From Thermocladium sp. UBA166 (GTDB taxonomy: Archaea; Thermoproteota; Thermoprotei; Thermoproteales; Thermocladiaceae), in NCBI GenBank assembly GCA_002508315.1, contig DAHE01000038.1, forward strand, positions 1 through 13,400: a stretch of DNA of 13,400 nt, given 5' to 3'. This document shows positions 1 through 6,500 of this stretch, in pieces (the first letter of the stretch is position 1; each line of letters opens with the position of its first letter). Position numbers and translations under genes: made by a program. A model generated the notes under the pieces. The model made no database searches, was not told the DNA's origin, and worked only from the letters and a program-made list of their open reading frames with translations.

Positions 1-132
1 AGGCAGTACCCACCACCCCCACCACCACCCCAATACCAGCCACAACAAGCACCGCCGCCCCAACCGCCGCCACCCCAGCAATCCCAGCCCCAGGATGAGT
101 ACCCGGAGGACTCTGAGGATGAGGAGCAGTAA
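1..132 (+). CDS. C-terminal end of an unknown protein, Pro/Gln-rich with an acidic tail (5' end outside window)
   Basis: Frame 1 is open from the first base to a TAA at 130-132 and gives 43 residues. They consist of runs of proline broken by Gln and Tyr, followed by an acidic end (pattern DEYPEDSEDEEQ). This is low-complexity and almost surely disordered. Nothing of the folded part of the protein is in the window, so the family cannot be named. The C-rich nucleotide composition is that of the proline codons and need not mean a non-coding repeat. The next gene begins 70 bases downstream behind its own TATA-like box, so the two are probably separate transcription units. That this is coding is likely but rests only on the open frame and the amino acid pattern. 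Confidence 0.6.
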   Translation, partial: RQYPPPPPPPQYQPQQAPPPQPPPPQQSQPQDEYPEDSEDEEQ

Positions 133-174
133 TGGCTGGCCAGTCTATCTAGCCCTCCGCCATGGATGGTAATG

Positions 175-185
175 TTTATATTTAT
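175..185 (+). promoter_or_regulatory. TATA-like promoter element for the secreted glycoprotein gene
   Basis: The stretch TTTATATTTAT is centred near 180. Archaeal transcription normally starts about 25 bases further on, near 205, which coincides with the paired ATG codons at 202 and 205. This argues for a leaderless mRNA and against the longer start at 166, which would place the promoter inside the gene. Confidence 0.5.
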
Positions 186-201
186 CCATGGGATCAGTTT
201 A

Positions 202-843
202 ATGATGAGGCTGCTCCTTGCACTGGCCCTTCTCTTGATTTGCTGGAGCGGGGTTGTGATTGCACAGCAAGTATACGTTAATCAATATGGGGTCCCCCAA
301 GTGGTTAATTACCTGAACGTAACAAACGCCACCATAGTTGTAATAAATGAACCGTTGAGGCCCATTAATGGAACAGTGCTCATAATGAACGGCACACAGC
401 CCGTGCCATTCGTGCTGCTCCGTAATGGATCGATTGCAGTATTCGCGTTTGGAAGCGGTGTGCTTAACATCACCTACTCCGCTAACTTCACCATAACCTC
501 AAACTCAACGTTAATGTCTTGCTATAACTTCGACGAGCCCATCAACATCAAATACGCCGCCAACGTGATACCCATAGAATTTCCCTCCCCAATGAATTAC
601 AGCATAAAGGACGATTCGGTGAGCATGGTTCTCCCGCCGGGCGCGAATTGCATTCAATACGTCACGCTGCCGCTGACGACATACGTGTCGCCAAAGACTC
701 TAAGCCCCAGCACGCCGCCCACTTCACCACCCACCACATCCACGGCCGCCGGCAATGAGTCGCCTATTATAATTGCTGCAGTGGTGGCGGTAATAGTCGC
801 GGCCGTCGCGGTTGTAGTTGCATTAAGGCGGAGGAGTCGATAA
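202..843 (+). CDS. Secreted, heavily N-glycosylated protein with a C-terminal membrane anchor, function unknown
   Basis: The start is placed at 202 (an ATG ATG pair at 202-207); an in-frame ATG at 166 would add 12 residues. From 202 the protein is 213 residues and opens with a clean signal peptide, MMRLLLALALLLICWSGVVIA, with a likely cut before QQVYVN. The mature domain of about 150 residues is rich in beta-forming residues, carries about ten N-x-S/T sequons, and has two cysteines (in SCYNF and NCIQY) that could form a disulfide. A Pro/Thr/Ser-rich stalk follows, then one transmembrane helix (roughly the last 28 residues) and a basic RRRSR tail. This is the usual layout of an archaeal surface protein held in the membrane by its C terminus. 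I do not recognise the family. It converges with the AOR gene, 66 bases away. Confidence 0.75.
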   Translation: MMRLLLALALLLICWSGVVIAQQVYVNQYGVPQVVNYLNVTNATIVVINEPLRPINGTVLIMNGTQPVPFVLLRNGSIAVFAFGSGVLNITYSANFTITSNSTLMSCYNFDEPINIKYAANVIPIEFPSPMNYSIKDDSVSMVLPPGANCIQYVTLPLTTYVSPKTLSPSTPPTSPPTTSTAAGNESPIIIAAVVAVIVAAVAVVVALRRRSR

Positions 844-909
844 TTCTTCGAAGCGGGGAGAGTCGAGGGCGGGAAGATGGGAATTGACGGGATTGATTAT
901 TGAATGGGT

Positions 910-2748
910 TCACAAAGCTCTCTTTGCCCTAGCCACTTGCTCCGCCCTGGCCCTGAGGGGCTCCGCCCACTCCAGTTCCAGTTCCTTTAATAATTCCTTG
1001 GTGGGCAGGCCCAGCTCCTCGTCCCAACGCCTCAACTTATAGTACTGCCTCAATCCATCCTTTATCTCATCCAAGTTATACTTAGGACCGTTTGGGTCGT
1101 GAATCATCTTCCATGGAACTTGCTCCCACTCATTCACGTAGCCCTCCAATACATGATATATCCTTGCAATGGCCTCTATCCTCTCGCTGACCCTCCTCAA
1201 GCCGTTCTCATCAATGCTAGCCCCGGTGGCCCATGAGTACAGCTTAGCCATGTCCTCCCACGTGTATGGATTGAATATGCAGAGCCCCATTGCATCCATG
1301 ACCGCCTTGTGATCCCTGTCCTCCAGCATTGACTCCACGGTGTCCCTCAGCGGGGTCTCTGGGTCATGCATTTTAGGCCACCCCCTCAAGTGGGACCCGC
1401 CCACGTCAGCCGTCAGATAGCTAAGGACGAGCCCCCTCAATGGACCGTTTGGATACCAGGCCGGGAGGGCGAGTTGCTTGAAGTGAACAGCGTACTCCGC
1501 TCCCTTGCCCAGCATCTTGGCCGCCCCCCCGCTTCCCTCCGCGAGGACCTTGCCGAACCCCTCCCTATACGCTATATCGTGTATCAGCTTTAACAGCGCC
1601 TCTCCATTGCCGAACCTGAGATCCAAGCCTCCAGTCTCCTCGCGGCTCAGCAGTCCCTTCTCGAATAAATCCATGGACCACGCTATCGCGTTTCCAGCGC
1701 CTATGGAGTCTATGCCAAGATCATTGGCCAGCCTCTGCGCCTTGAGCACTGTTACAGGATCGAAAACCCCCGTGGCGGAGCCCAGTAGCCCTATGTTCTC
1801 GTACTCTGGCTTCACCACGTCCTCGGAGCCCGGTATTGGGATCCACCTGCTGCACTTGACTGGGCACAGCGCACCAATTATCTTAATGGGCTTGGCGGGG
1901 AAGTTAACCTCCCACTCCTTGAAGGTGACCCCGCTTATCTTCTTGGCCGTCTCCTCGTCAAGCGAGGGGTGGGAGTAATTAAATGCTGGAGATACGCCGA
2001 GCGATCCGCTGTACATCAATGAGTTAGTCGTGCCGTACTCCCTGGTCTCCATGGTCTCCGTGGCGCTCTGGAACTTCCTGTAAATGTCGAGTGAGTACCG
2101 CCCGAACTCCTCCTCGTTGGAGATGCGTATGCGCGGGGTGCCGTACGCCGCCACAGCCTTCAGCTTCTTGGATCCAAAGACTGCGCCCAAGCCGCCCCTG
2201 CCGCCCGCCCTCTCCCCATCAACTATTATATTCGCTATCCTGGCCATGTTCTCGCCGCCGGGCCCTATAGCCATAACGGACGCGGCTGGGCTTGTTGCCG
2301 CCCTAACAGCCTTAACCGTATCCCTAGTGGTGAATCCCCACAACTTCTCGCCGTTTCTTATCTCAACCGTTCCATTGCTCACCCATAGGTATACCGGGGC
2401 GGGGGATGCGCCCTCTATTATTAATGCATCGAAGCCAGCCCCCCTCATCATGTACGAGAACCACTCGCCCACGCTTGTGTCGTGTATCACGTTGCTGAGC
2501 GGGCTCTTTGCCCCAACTATCGTTTTAGCGCTAGCTGGGGCTAGGCCGGCCAATGCCCCCGCAGCTATCACTATCTTGTTCGATGGGGATAATGCATCTG
2601 TTCCAGGCTCGACTTCCCTGCCCAGTATGCCGTACACGAATCCCTTTCCTCCAATGAAGAGCCTTATCAACCATTCCGGGGTGTCCTCGATCTCGATGGA
2701 TCCGCTGCTTAAGTTGATTCTGGCGATCTTGGTGTAACCAACTACCAT
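910..2748 (-). CDS. Aldehyde:ferredoxin oxidoreductase family tungstoenzyme, lacking one expected cluster cysteine
   Basis: The 612-residue protein matches the usual length and layout of the AOR family: cytosolic enzymes that use a tungsten bis-pterin cofactor and one [4Fe-4S] cluster to oxidise aldehydes to acids with ferredoxin. Visible landmarks are the N-terminal GGKGFVYGIL segment, the pterin-binding GGRGGLGAVFGSKKLKA at about 182-198, ENIGLLGS at 317-324, NDLGIDSIGAGN at 342-353, SHLRG with His453, and DAMGLC ending at Cys490. Family members normally bind the cluster through CxxCxxxC plus a distal Cys. Here Cys295, Cys299 and Cys490 are present but the first position is Gly292 (codon GGT, one base from TGT). 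The start at 2748 lies about 27 bases after a TATA-like box. The exact substrate cannot be told from sequence; aldehyde, formaldehyde and glyceraldehyde-3-phosphate enzymes share this fold. Confidence 0.92.
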   Translation of the reverse strand: MVVGYTKIARINLSSGSIEIEDTPEWLIRLFIGGKGFVYGILGREVEPGTDALSPSNKIVIAAGALAGLAPASAKTIVGAKSPLSNVIHDTSVGEWFSYMMRGAGFDALIIEGASPAPVYLWVSNGTVEIRNGEKLWGFTTRDTVKAVRAATSPAASVMAIGPGGENMARIANIIVDGERAGGRGGLGAVFGSKKLKAVAAYGTPRIRISNEEEFGRYSLDIYRKFQSATETMETREYGTTNSLMYSGSLGVSPAFNYSHPSLDEETAKKISGVTFKEWEVNFPAKPIKIIGALCPVKCSRWIPIPGSEDVVKPEYENIGLLGSATGVFDPVTVLKAQRLANDLGIDSIGAGNAIAWSMDLFEKGLLSREETGGLDLRFGNGEALLKLIHDIAYREGFGKVLAEGSGGAAKMLGKGAEYAVHFKQLALPAWYPNGPLRGLVLSYLTADVGGSHLRGWPKMHDPETPLRDTVESMLEDRDHKAVMDAMGLCIFNPYTWEDMAKLYSWATGASIDENGLRRVSERIEAIARIYHVLEGYVNEWEQVPWKMIHDPNGPKYNLDEIKDGLRQYYKLRRWDEELGLPTKELLKELELEWAEPLRARAEQVARAKRAL

Positions 2749-2770
2749 GTATCGCCGGATTGATTAAGTA

Positions 2771-2780
2771 GTTAAATAAG
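2771..2780 (-). promoter_or_regulatory. TATA-like promoter element for the AOR gene
   Basis: Read on the minus strand the bases are CTTATTTAAC, preceded by a purine-rich GACGAAA that could serve as a BRE. The centre is about 27 bases before the ATG at 2748, so the transcript would begin at or next to the start codon. Confidence 0.5.
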
Positions 2781-2836
2781 TTTCGTCTCAGCCTACCGCA
2801 TTTAGCCGAAGGGCAGCTGAAGCCAAGATGCAAAAA

Positions 2837-2847
2837 CTTTATTTAAC
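2837..2847 (+). promoter_or_regulatory. TATA-like promoter element for the small unknown gene
   Basis: CTTTATTTAAC preceded by AAAAA lies with its centre about 33 bases before the ATG at 2875. It sits in the same 126-base divergent region as the AOR promoter and has nearly the same core. A GGAG at 2867-2870 just before the start could act as a weak ribosome binding site on a very short leader. Confidence 0.4.
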
Positions 2848-2874
2848 AGCCACTGATCACCGCAATGGAGATAG

Positions 2875-3270
2875 ATGGAGACGGTGCGCGGAGTCGCCAT
2901 ATTGCAAGTGGATAAGGATCTGGGCGTGACTGAATTAATCCTCAGCCATGTGGGCTTGAGTCCAGTCACCCTTACCAGCGATTACTACGAGTACTTGGAC
3001 ATAGTGGAGAACGAGTTCTCCGCATACCTGCGCGACGATGATTTCACGAAAATGGATAAGGCACTGGAAGCAGCAGCGCCCAACTCGAAGCCCAGCATAT
3101 TGCTGGCCAGGCTGTATGTGAGGGACTACATGGTTAAGAAGATATTACTGGTATCGCTGAGGATGGGATTGATATCAAAGATATCAAGAAGACTGGCAAG
3201 CAATGGGTGGAAGACGTCGATGCTATTTGAGGCGCATAGAATACCCAGCAAAATGAGGCATCTCCGCTAG
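2875..3270 (+). CDS. Small protein of unknown function, probably frameshifted near 3135
   Basis: The uninterrupted frame gives 131 residues. The first 88 look like an ordinary acidic soluble protein (start METVRGVAILQVDKDLGV, then DYYEYLDIVENEFSAYLRDDD). From about residue 88 the frame turns basic and hydrophobic (KKILLVSLRMGLISKISRR). The overlapping frame from 3138 to 3230 instead encodes 30 residues beginning EDITGIAEDGIDIKDIKKTG and ending at a TGA; 28 of its 30 codons begin with a purine, a strong coding signature that the annotated frame loses there. I infer a one-base change around 3131-3140, giving an original protein of about 118 residues. Either the gene is broken, the sequence has an error, or there is recoding. 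It is divergent from the AOR gene. I do not recognise the family. Confidence 0.5.
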   Translation: METVRGVAILQVDKDLGVTELILSHVGLSPVTLTSDYYEYLDIVENEFSAYLRDDDFTKMDKALEAAAPNSKPSILLARLYVRDYMVKKILLVSLRMGLISKISRRLASNGWKTSMLFEAHRIPSKMRHLR

Positions 3271-3454
3271 CATTACGCGCTCCGGATCCTGATGATAGAA
3301 ATAATGCACGCCCGCGTAAGGCCGTGCCGGGATTACCGCGACTTGAGGAGAAAAGCGCGGCGCTTAAATAGGGCGTGTCCATTATACCAATAACTACTTC
3401 ATACGGGGATAAGTATTGGTAATAGCATTTTGGTGGCTCCTCGCTGATCCTTCA
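3271..3454. other. Intergenic stretch between convergent genes, possible remnant of the frameshifted gene
   Basis: No intact gene is seen here. The frame that restores the upstream small gene stays open after two close stops (TGA at 3228, TAG at 3237) as far as about 3366, reading as a charged, proline-containing tail; this may be decayed coding sequence or chance. A TTAAATA at about 3364 is followed by no plus-strand gene. No clear hairpin terminator was found for either flanking gene. Confidence 0.3.
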
Positions 3455-4225
3455 TCATTGAGGGCCGCGTCTAGGGGCGCACTTAGATCTGGCCGCGTTT
3501 AGCTTGGAGATCATCTCATCCCTGCCCACTCCCCTGCACTTGGATAGCAGTGGCTCCATTAGGCTTGGATTAATTCCTCTTATTATTTGATCCATGTCCC
3601 TATGAATGAGGGATTTTGTGTATTCATCAATTCTAATCTTCAATATTATTGACTTGGCATCCCCGAACAGGTTGCCTCTGGGCAGGACCGCGTGGACCAA
3701 GCCTAATTGACCGGCCTCCGCAGCATCCATTTCCCCTCCCCCTATTAATTGAATTGCCCTCAGCCTGGGCATTGACTTGAGTATTATGGGGGCTCCAAGC
3801 ATCATCGGTATGCCCAGCCCGCCCTCCGGATTGCATAGCTTCACATCTGTTGGCGCTATCAGTAAATCGCTCAATAAAGCCAGCTCCAGCCCCAATCCCG
3901 CCGCCGATCCATTCAAAACTGTTATCACGGGCTTGTCCACGGTCACCATTATAGACGCGAGCGTCTTTATGGAGCTCACCAGCTCGCTGATAGAGTCGTA
4001 GTCGCTTCCCACGCTGCTCCAATTGACCCCCGCCGAGAAGAACTCATCGCCTGCGCCGCTCAACACTATCCACTTCAGGTTGGAGTCGCTGGAGGCTATG
4101 GTTAGTGCCGACGATAATTGATTGAGCAAATCCCCATCTATTAGATTCAGCTTACCGTTATTCACCACTATTACTCCTATCCCATCCTCGTTCCACACCG
4201 CCAACCTATCGAATTGCCCGCTCAT
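3455..4225 (-). CDS. Crotonase-fold protein (enoyl-CoA hydratase/isomerase family) at the end of the bc-type operon
   Basis: The 256-residue length and sequence fit the crotonase family, which acts on acyl-CoA thioesters in the cytoplasm. The oxyanion-hole segments are visible as SAGVNWSSVG (64-73) and NGSAAGLGLELALLSD (105-120). Glu114 and Glu134 are 20 residues apart and line up with the two catalytic glutamates (144 and 164) of classical enoyl-CoA hydratase, so hydratase chemistry is possible, though family members also include isomerases and hydrolases. The ATG directly follows the TAA of the cytochrome b gene with no gap, so the two should be cotranscribed and translationally coupled. 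A crotonase is not a known part of a bc-type complex. The substrate is unknown. Confidence 0.88.
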   Translation of the reverse strand: MSGQFDRLAVWNEDGIGVIVVNNGKLNLIDGDLLNQLSSALTIASSDSNLKWIVLSGAGDEFFSAGVNWSSVGSDYDSISELVSSIKTLASIMVTVDKPVITVLNGSAAGLGLELALLSDLLIAPTDVKLCNPEGGLGIPMMLGAPIILKSMPRLRAIQLIGGGEMDAAEAGQLGLVHAVLPRGNLFGDAKSIILKIRIDEYTKSLIHRDMDQIIRGINPSLMEPLLSKCRGVGRDEMISKLNAARSKCAPRRGPQ

Positions 4226-5653
4226 TTACCTCAACTCGTAATTGAAGTAAATGAATACATCGGCCGCGAACAGCAGCATCAACGAGCCCCAGGACAGGCC
4301 TATGAACGGTGCTTGGGTCACGGGGTTCAACGTGAATGAGAGCAGCATTATTATGACCGCCATAGCCGTCACCAATGCACCCATGGCCGTGAGCAATTTG
4401 TTGTTTAGGGGAAGCGGCTTAGAGTTGCTGACTGCCTTGTTGATGATCCTCTGCTTGACCCCCCTCCAAACGAAGTGGAGAGCGTATATGCCGGCGAACG
4501 ATATGACGAAGGGGGGCACTATCACGAGCAGCAGCCAAAGGGGCTTTACTGGAATGCCAGGCTGGCCCGCGCCCCAAATGCTAAGCTCAACTAACCACGT
4601 CAACCCGGTTATGAAGAGGGCGGTAAGGAATGGCCTATCCAATGGATGTAGATCCTCGCTTCTATCCACGAATGGCACTATCAGCAGAACCACAACCGGT
4701 ATCAGTCCTCCCATTGATACATCCACCGCCAACGGGAACGGCATATCGGCCATCTTGTACATGAAGAGGAAGAACCAGGGCGGGTACGCGGGAACCAAGC
4801 TGGCCTGTGGGCTTGTGGGGGATGGGCCGGGGAATGGAGAGAACAGTATTGGTATCTTATCCAATACCTGCGGTATAGCCAATATTGATGGAATCGTCAA
4901 TATTACCCCCCAAGTCATCGCTATTATTCCCAGCATGAATACGAAGTTCCTCGGCCACCATGGCTTTATGCGTTGATCGCTCTTGTCCAGCAGCGCTGGC
5001 GCCTTGTACTTGGCCTCCTTCAAGTCCGGCATAAAACCGTTCTGCTCAGCTAGGTAGAAGTGAAGCGCGAAGAGCAAGGCAATAAGCGCAGCTAGTATTA
5101 CGTGCCACCCCAACAGTCTGGTGAATAGATCCAAGTCCGTCCCGTTTCCGAAGAATATTGGAGTCAAAGCGGATAAGTGGAGGCCGGCCAGTATTCCCTT
5201 CCCGACGTCCACGGCGTCGACGCCCAGCACGTCTCCAGTCATTGAGTAGCCCACGAACGAGGTTATCATTACCATGGTAAACATCAAAACGCCGAGCACC
5301 CATTGGAACTGCCTAGGCCGCTTATAGGCGCCCTTGAAATAGACGTGAAGCCCGTGTATGTAGACGGCCAGTATCATCACATAGGCACCGTAGAGGTGGG
5401 ACGATGAGAGTATTGCGCCGAATGGAATTGAGTGTATGATGGCCATGGTGGAATTGTAGGCGTCGCTGGGTTGGTAATAGAGCAGCATCAAGAGGCCGGT
5501 CAATGCTTGCCAAATCAACGCTGCAGAAGCGACGCCGCCGAGCCAATACTCAATGCTGAACATGTAGGATGGTACTCCCATGAACGGTATGTCCCTCAAG
5601 TGAAAGACGTCCGCGAGCCAATCGCCTATGCTTCTTTTGGCCATTCCCATCAC
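4226..5653 (-). CDS. soxN: Cytochrome b of a bc-type quinol oxidising complex, SoxN-like
   Basis: Up to 475 residues with about ten transmembrane helices, two more at the C terminus than the eight-helix core. The four haem b ligands are His86 and His100 (SHLYGAYVMILAVYIH) and His184 and His198 (WHVILAALIALLFALH), both pairs with 13-residue spacing as in mitochondrial and bacterial cytochrome b. The quinol-oxidation motif that is usually PEWY reads PPWF at 291-294. The start is uncertain: GTG at 5653, or ATG at 5650 (overlapping the Rieske stop as TGATG), or ATG at 5644; all overlap or abut the Rieske gene, so coupling is expected. It would accept electrons from quinol, one going to the Rieske protein and one across the membrane through the two haems. 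The symbol is given by analogy with Sulfolobus SoxN. Confidence 0.93.
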   Translation of the reverse strand: MMGMAKRSIGDWLADVFHLRDIPFMGVPSYMFSIEYWLGGVASAALIWQALTGLLMLLYYQPSDAYNSTMAIIHSIPFGAILSSSHLYGAYVMILAVYIHGLHVYFKGAYKRPRQFQWVLGVLMFTMVMITSFVGYSMTGDVLGVDAVDVGKGILAGLHLSALTPIFFGNGTDLDLFTRLLGWHVILAALIALLFALHFYLAEQNGFMPDLKEAKYKAPALLDKSDQRIKPWWPRNFVFMLGIIAMTWGVILTIPSILAIPQVLDKIPILFSPFPGPSPTSPQASLVPAYPPWFFLFMYKMADMPFPLAVDVSMGGLIPVVVLLIVPFVDRSEDLHPLDRPFLTALFITGLTWLVELSIWGAGQPGIPVKPLWLLLVIVPPFVISFAGIYALHFVWRGVKQRIINKAVSNSKPLPLNNKLLTAMGALVTAMAVIIMLLSFTLNPVTQAPFIGLSWGSLMLLFAADVFIYFNYELR

Positions 5654-6366
5654 CCTAGAGCCGGATTGCTTAGCATGGCGACGCTCGTCGAGTTACCGCT
5701 GATCGGAGAGCCGCCGCTTAAGTCATCCGTGTGGCCGTATATCGTTGGTCCTATCATGGTCACTGCATACAAGTAGTCAGTCGATGGATCCCACTTGAGC
5801 TGGACCGTGGGAAGGGGCTTCGTTGTGGGCCCCGTCACCACCGCCGCTCCCCTGTAGGGATCATACGTGCTTCCATGGCAGCTGCAATGTATCACCTTAT
5901 CCATAGGCCCATTGAATGTAAGCGCCTTAACTCCCGGCGGGTAGAACGTGAGCTCCGGATACGTGCAGCCCAAGTGCTCGCATATGGCGCTGTAGGCAAC
6001 TATGGATTTATTCGGCCCCACGCCGCCGGGGAACTCATAAGTTTTTCCCGTGGCCGGTATGGTCACCGTGGTGGCTGGGATCTCCACTGGCTGGTTGGAG
6101 TCATTGCCGAGGTTCAGCAGGTAATTAGGCTCGTTGCTAAGGGGGTAGTTGAACATGGCCATTTTCTGTCCATTGACCGGAACATCGGATGCCTTTATTG
6201 GGTTTCCATTCTCATCGACTAATTGTAGGGTGGGAAACGAGGTCAAGCCCACTGATGGCGGAACCAGCACCTCCAGCCCCCGGAGCAGCCCAACCACCAT
6301 GCTGGCGCCGGCAATTATGGCGAGGGACTTGAGGAATGTTCTCCTGGATTGATTGACGTCGCCCAT
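5650..6366 (-). CDS. soxL: Rieske [2Fe-2S] protein, Tat-exported, SoxL-like
   Basis: 238 residues. The N terminus carries a twin-arginine signal, SRRTFLKS at 7-14, followed by a hydrophobic helix to about residue 36 that probably stays as a membrane anchor, placing the cluster outside. The two cluster-binding boxes are CEHLGC (Cys129, His131, Cys134) and CSCHGS (Cys161, Cys163, His164), and GPTTKPLP at 179-186 is the Pro-loop seen in bc-type Rieske proteins. About 40 extra residues follow that loop, rich in Gly and Ser. It is the first gene of the minus-strand operon and overlaps cytochrome b. The TATA-like box 27 bases before the ATG indicates a leaderless message. The family assignment is firm; the soxL label is by analogy with the Sulfolobus cbsAB-soxLN cluster. 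Confidence 0.94.
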   Translation of the reverse strand: MGDVNQSRRTFLKSLAIIAGASMVVGLLRGLEVLVPPSVGLTSFPTLQLVDENGNPIKASDVPVNGQKMAMFNYPLSNEPNYLLNLGNDSNQPVEIPATTVTIPATGKTYEFPGGVGPNKSIVAYSAICEHLGCTYPELTFYPPGVKALTFNGPMDKVIHCSCHGSTYDPYRGAAVVTGPTTKPLPTVQLKWDPSTDYLYAVTMIGPTIYGHTDDLSGGSPISGNSTSVAMLSNPALG

Positions 6367-6388
6367 GAACCCTCATTCATGCTAATTG

Positions 6389-6397
6389 TTTTAAAAG
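6389..6397 (-). promoter_or_regulatory. Strong TATA-like promoter element for the Rieske-cytochrome b-crotonase operon
   Basis: Read on the minus strand the site is AAAAA CTTTTAAAA, with an A-rich BRE-like flank. Its centre is about 27 bases before the ATG at 6366, the classical archaeal spacing for a leaderless start. It is the best promoter match in the window. Confidence 0.6.
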
Positions 6398-6406
6398 TTT
6401 TTTACC

Positions 6407-6460
6407 AAATTTATACTAATATCATTTCCAATTCATGCAAATATTAGACCATATTTATAC
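6407..6460 (+). promoter_or_regulatory. Two TATA-like elements for the cbsAB-like operon
   Basis: AAATTTATAC (6407-6416) and ATATTTATAC (6451-6460) are near-identical and 44 bases apart. The first would start transcription near 6438, about the ATG at 6435; the second near 6482, giving a leader of some 19 bases to the ATG at 6501. They decide which start of the CbsA-like gene is used, and both may be active. They lie back to back with the Rieske promoter. Confidence 0.4.
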
Positions 6461-6500
6461 CACAGTAACGCTTAATAATGCTCAAGACCCCGAATCACCC

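Noticed and set aside
1..100. C-rich near-repeat (CCACC/CCGCC) that might be taken for a simple-sequence or CRISPR-like repeat
   Set aside because: It is an in-frame run of proline and glutamine codons ending in a stop, with no regular repeat and spacer pattern.
1505..2737. Long plus-strand open frames (1505-1978 and 2084-2737) opposite the AOR gene
   Set aside because: The AOR motifs on the minus strand are unambiguous, and the plus-strand products are Ser/Pro/Leu-rich, as expected for the complement of real codons.
3134..3382. 82-codon minus-strand open frame in the convergent gap
   Set aside because: Ser/Ala-rich composition; it overlaps the likely real end of the plus-strand small gene in the complementary frame.
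4251..4976. 241-codon plus-strand open frame opposite cytochrome b
   Set aside because: It is antisense to a clear cytochrome b whose haem ligands and helices are intact; the composition is that of a shadow frame.
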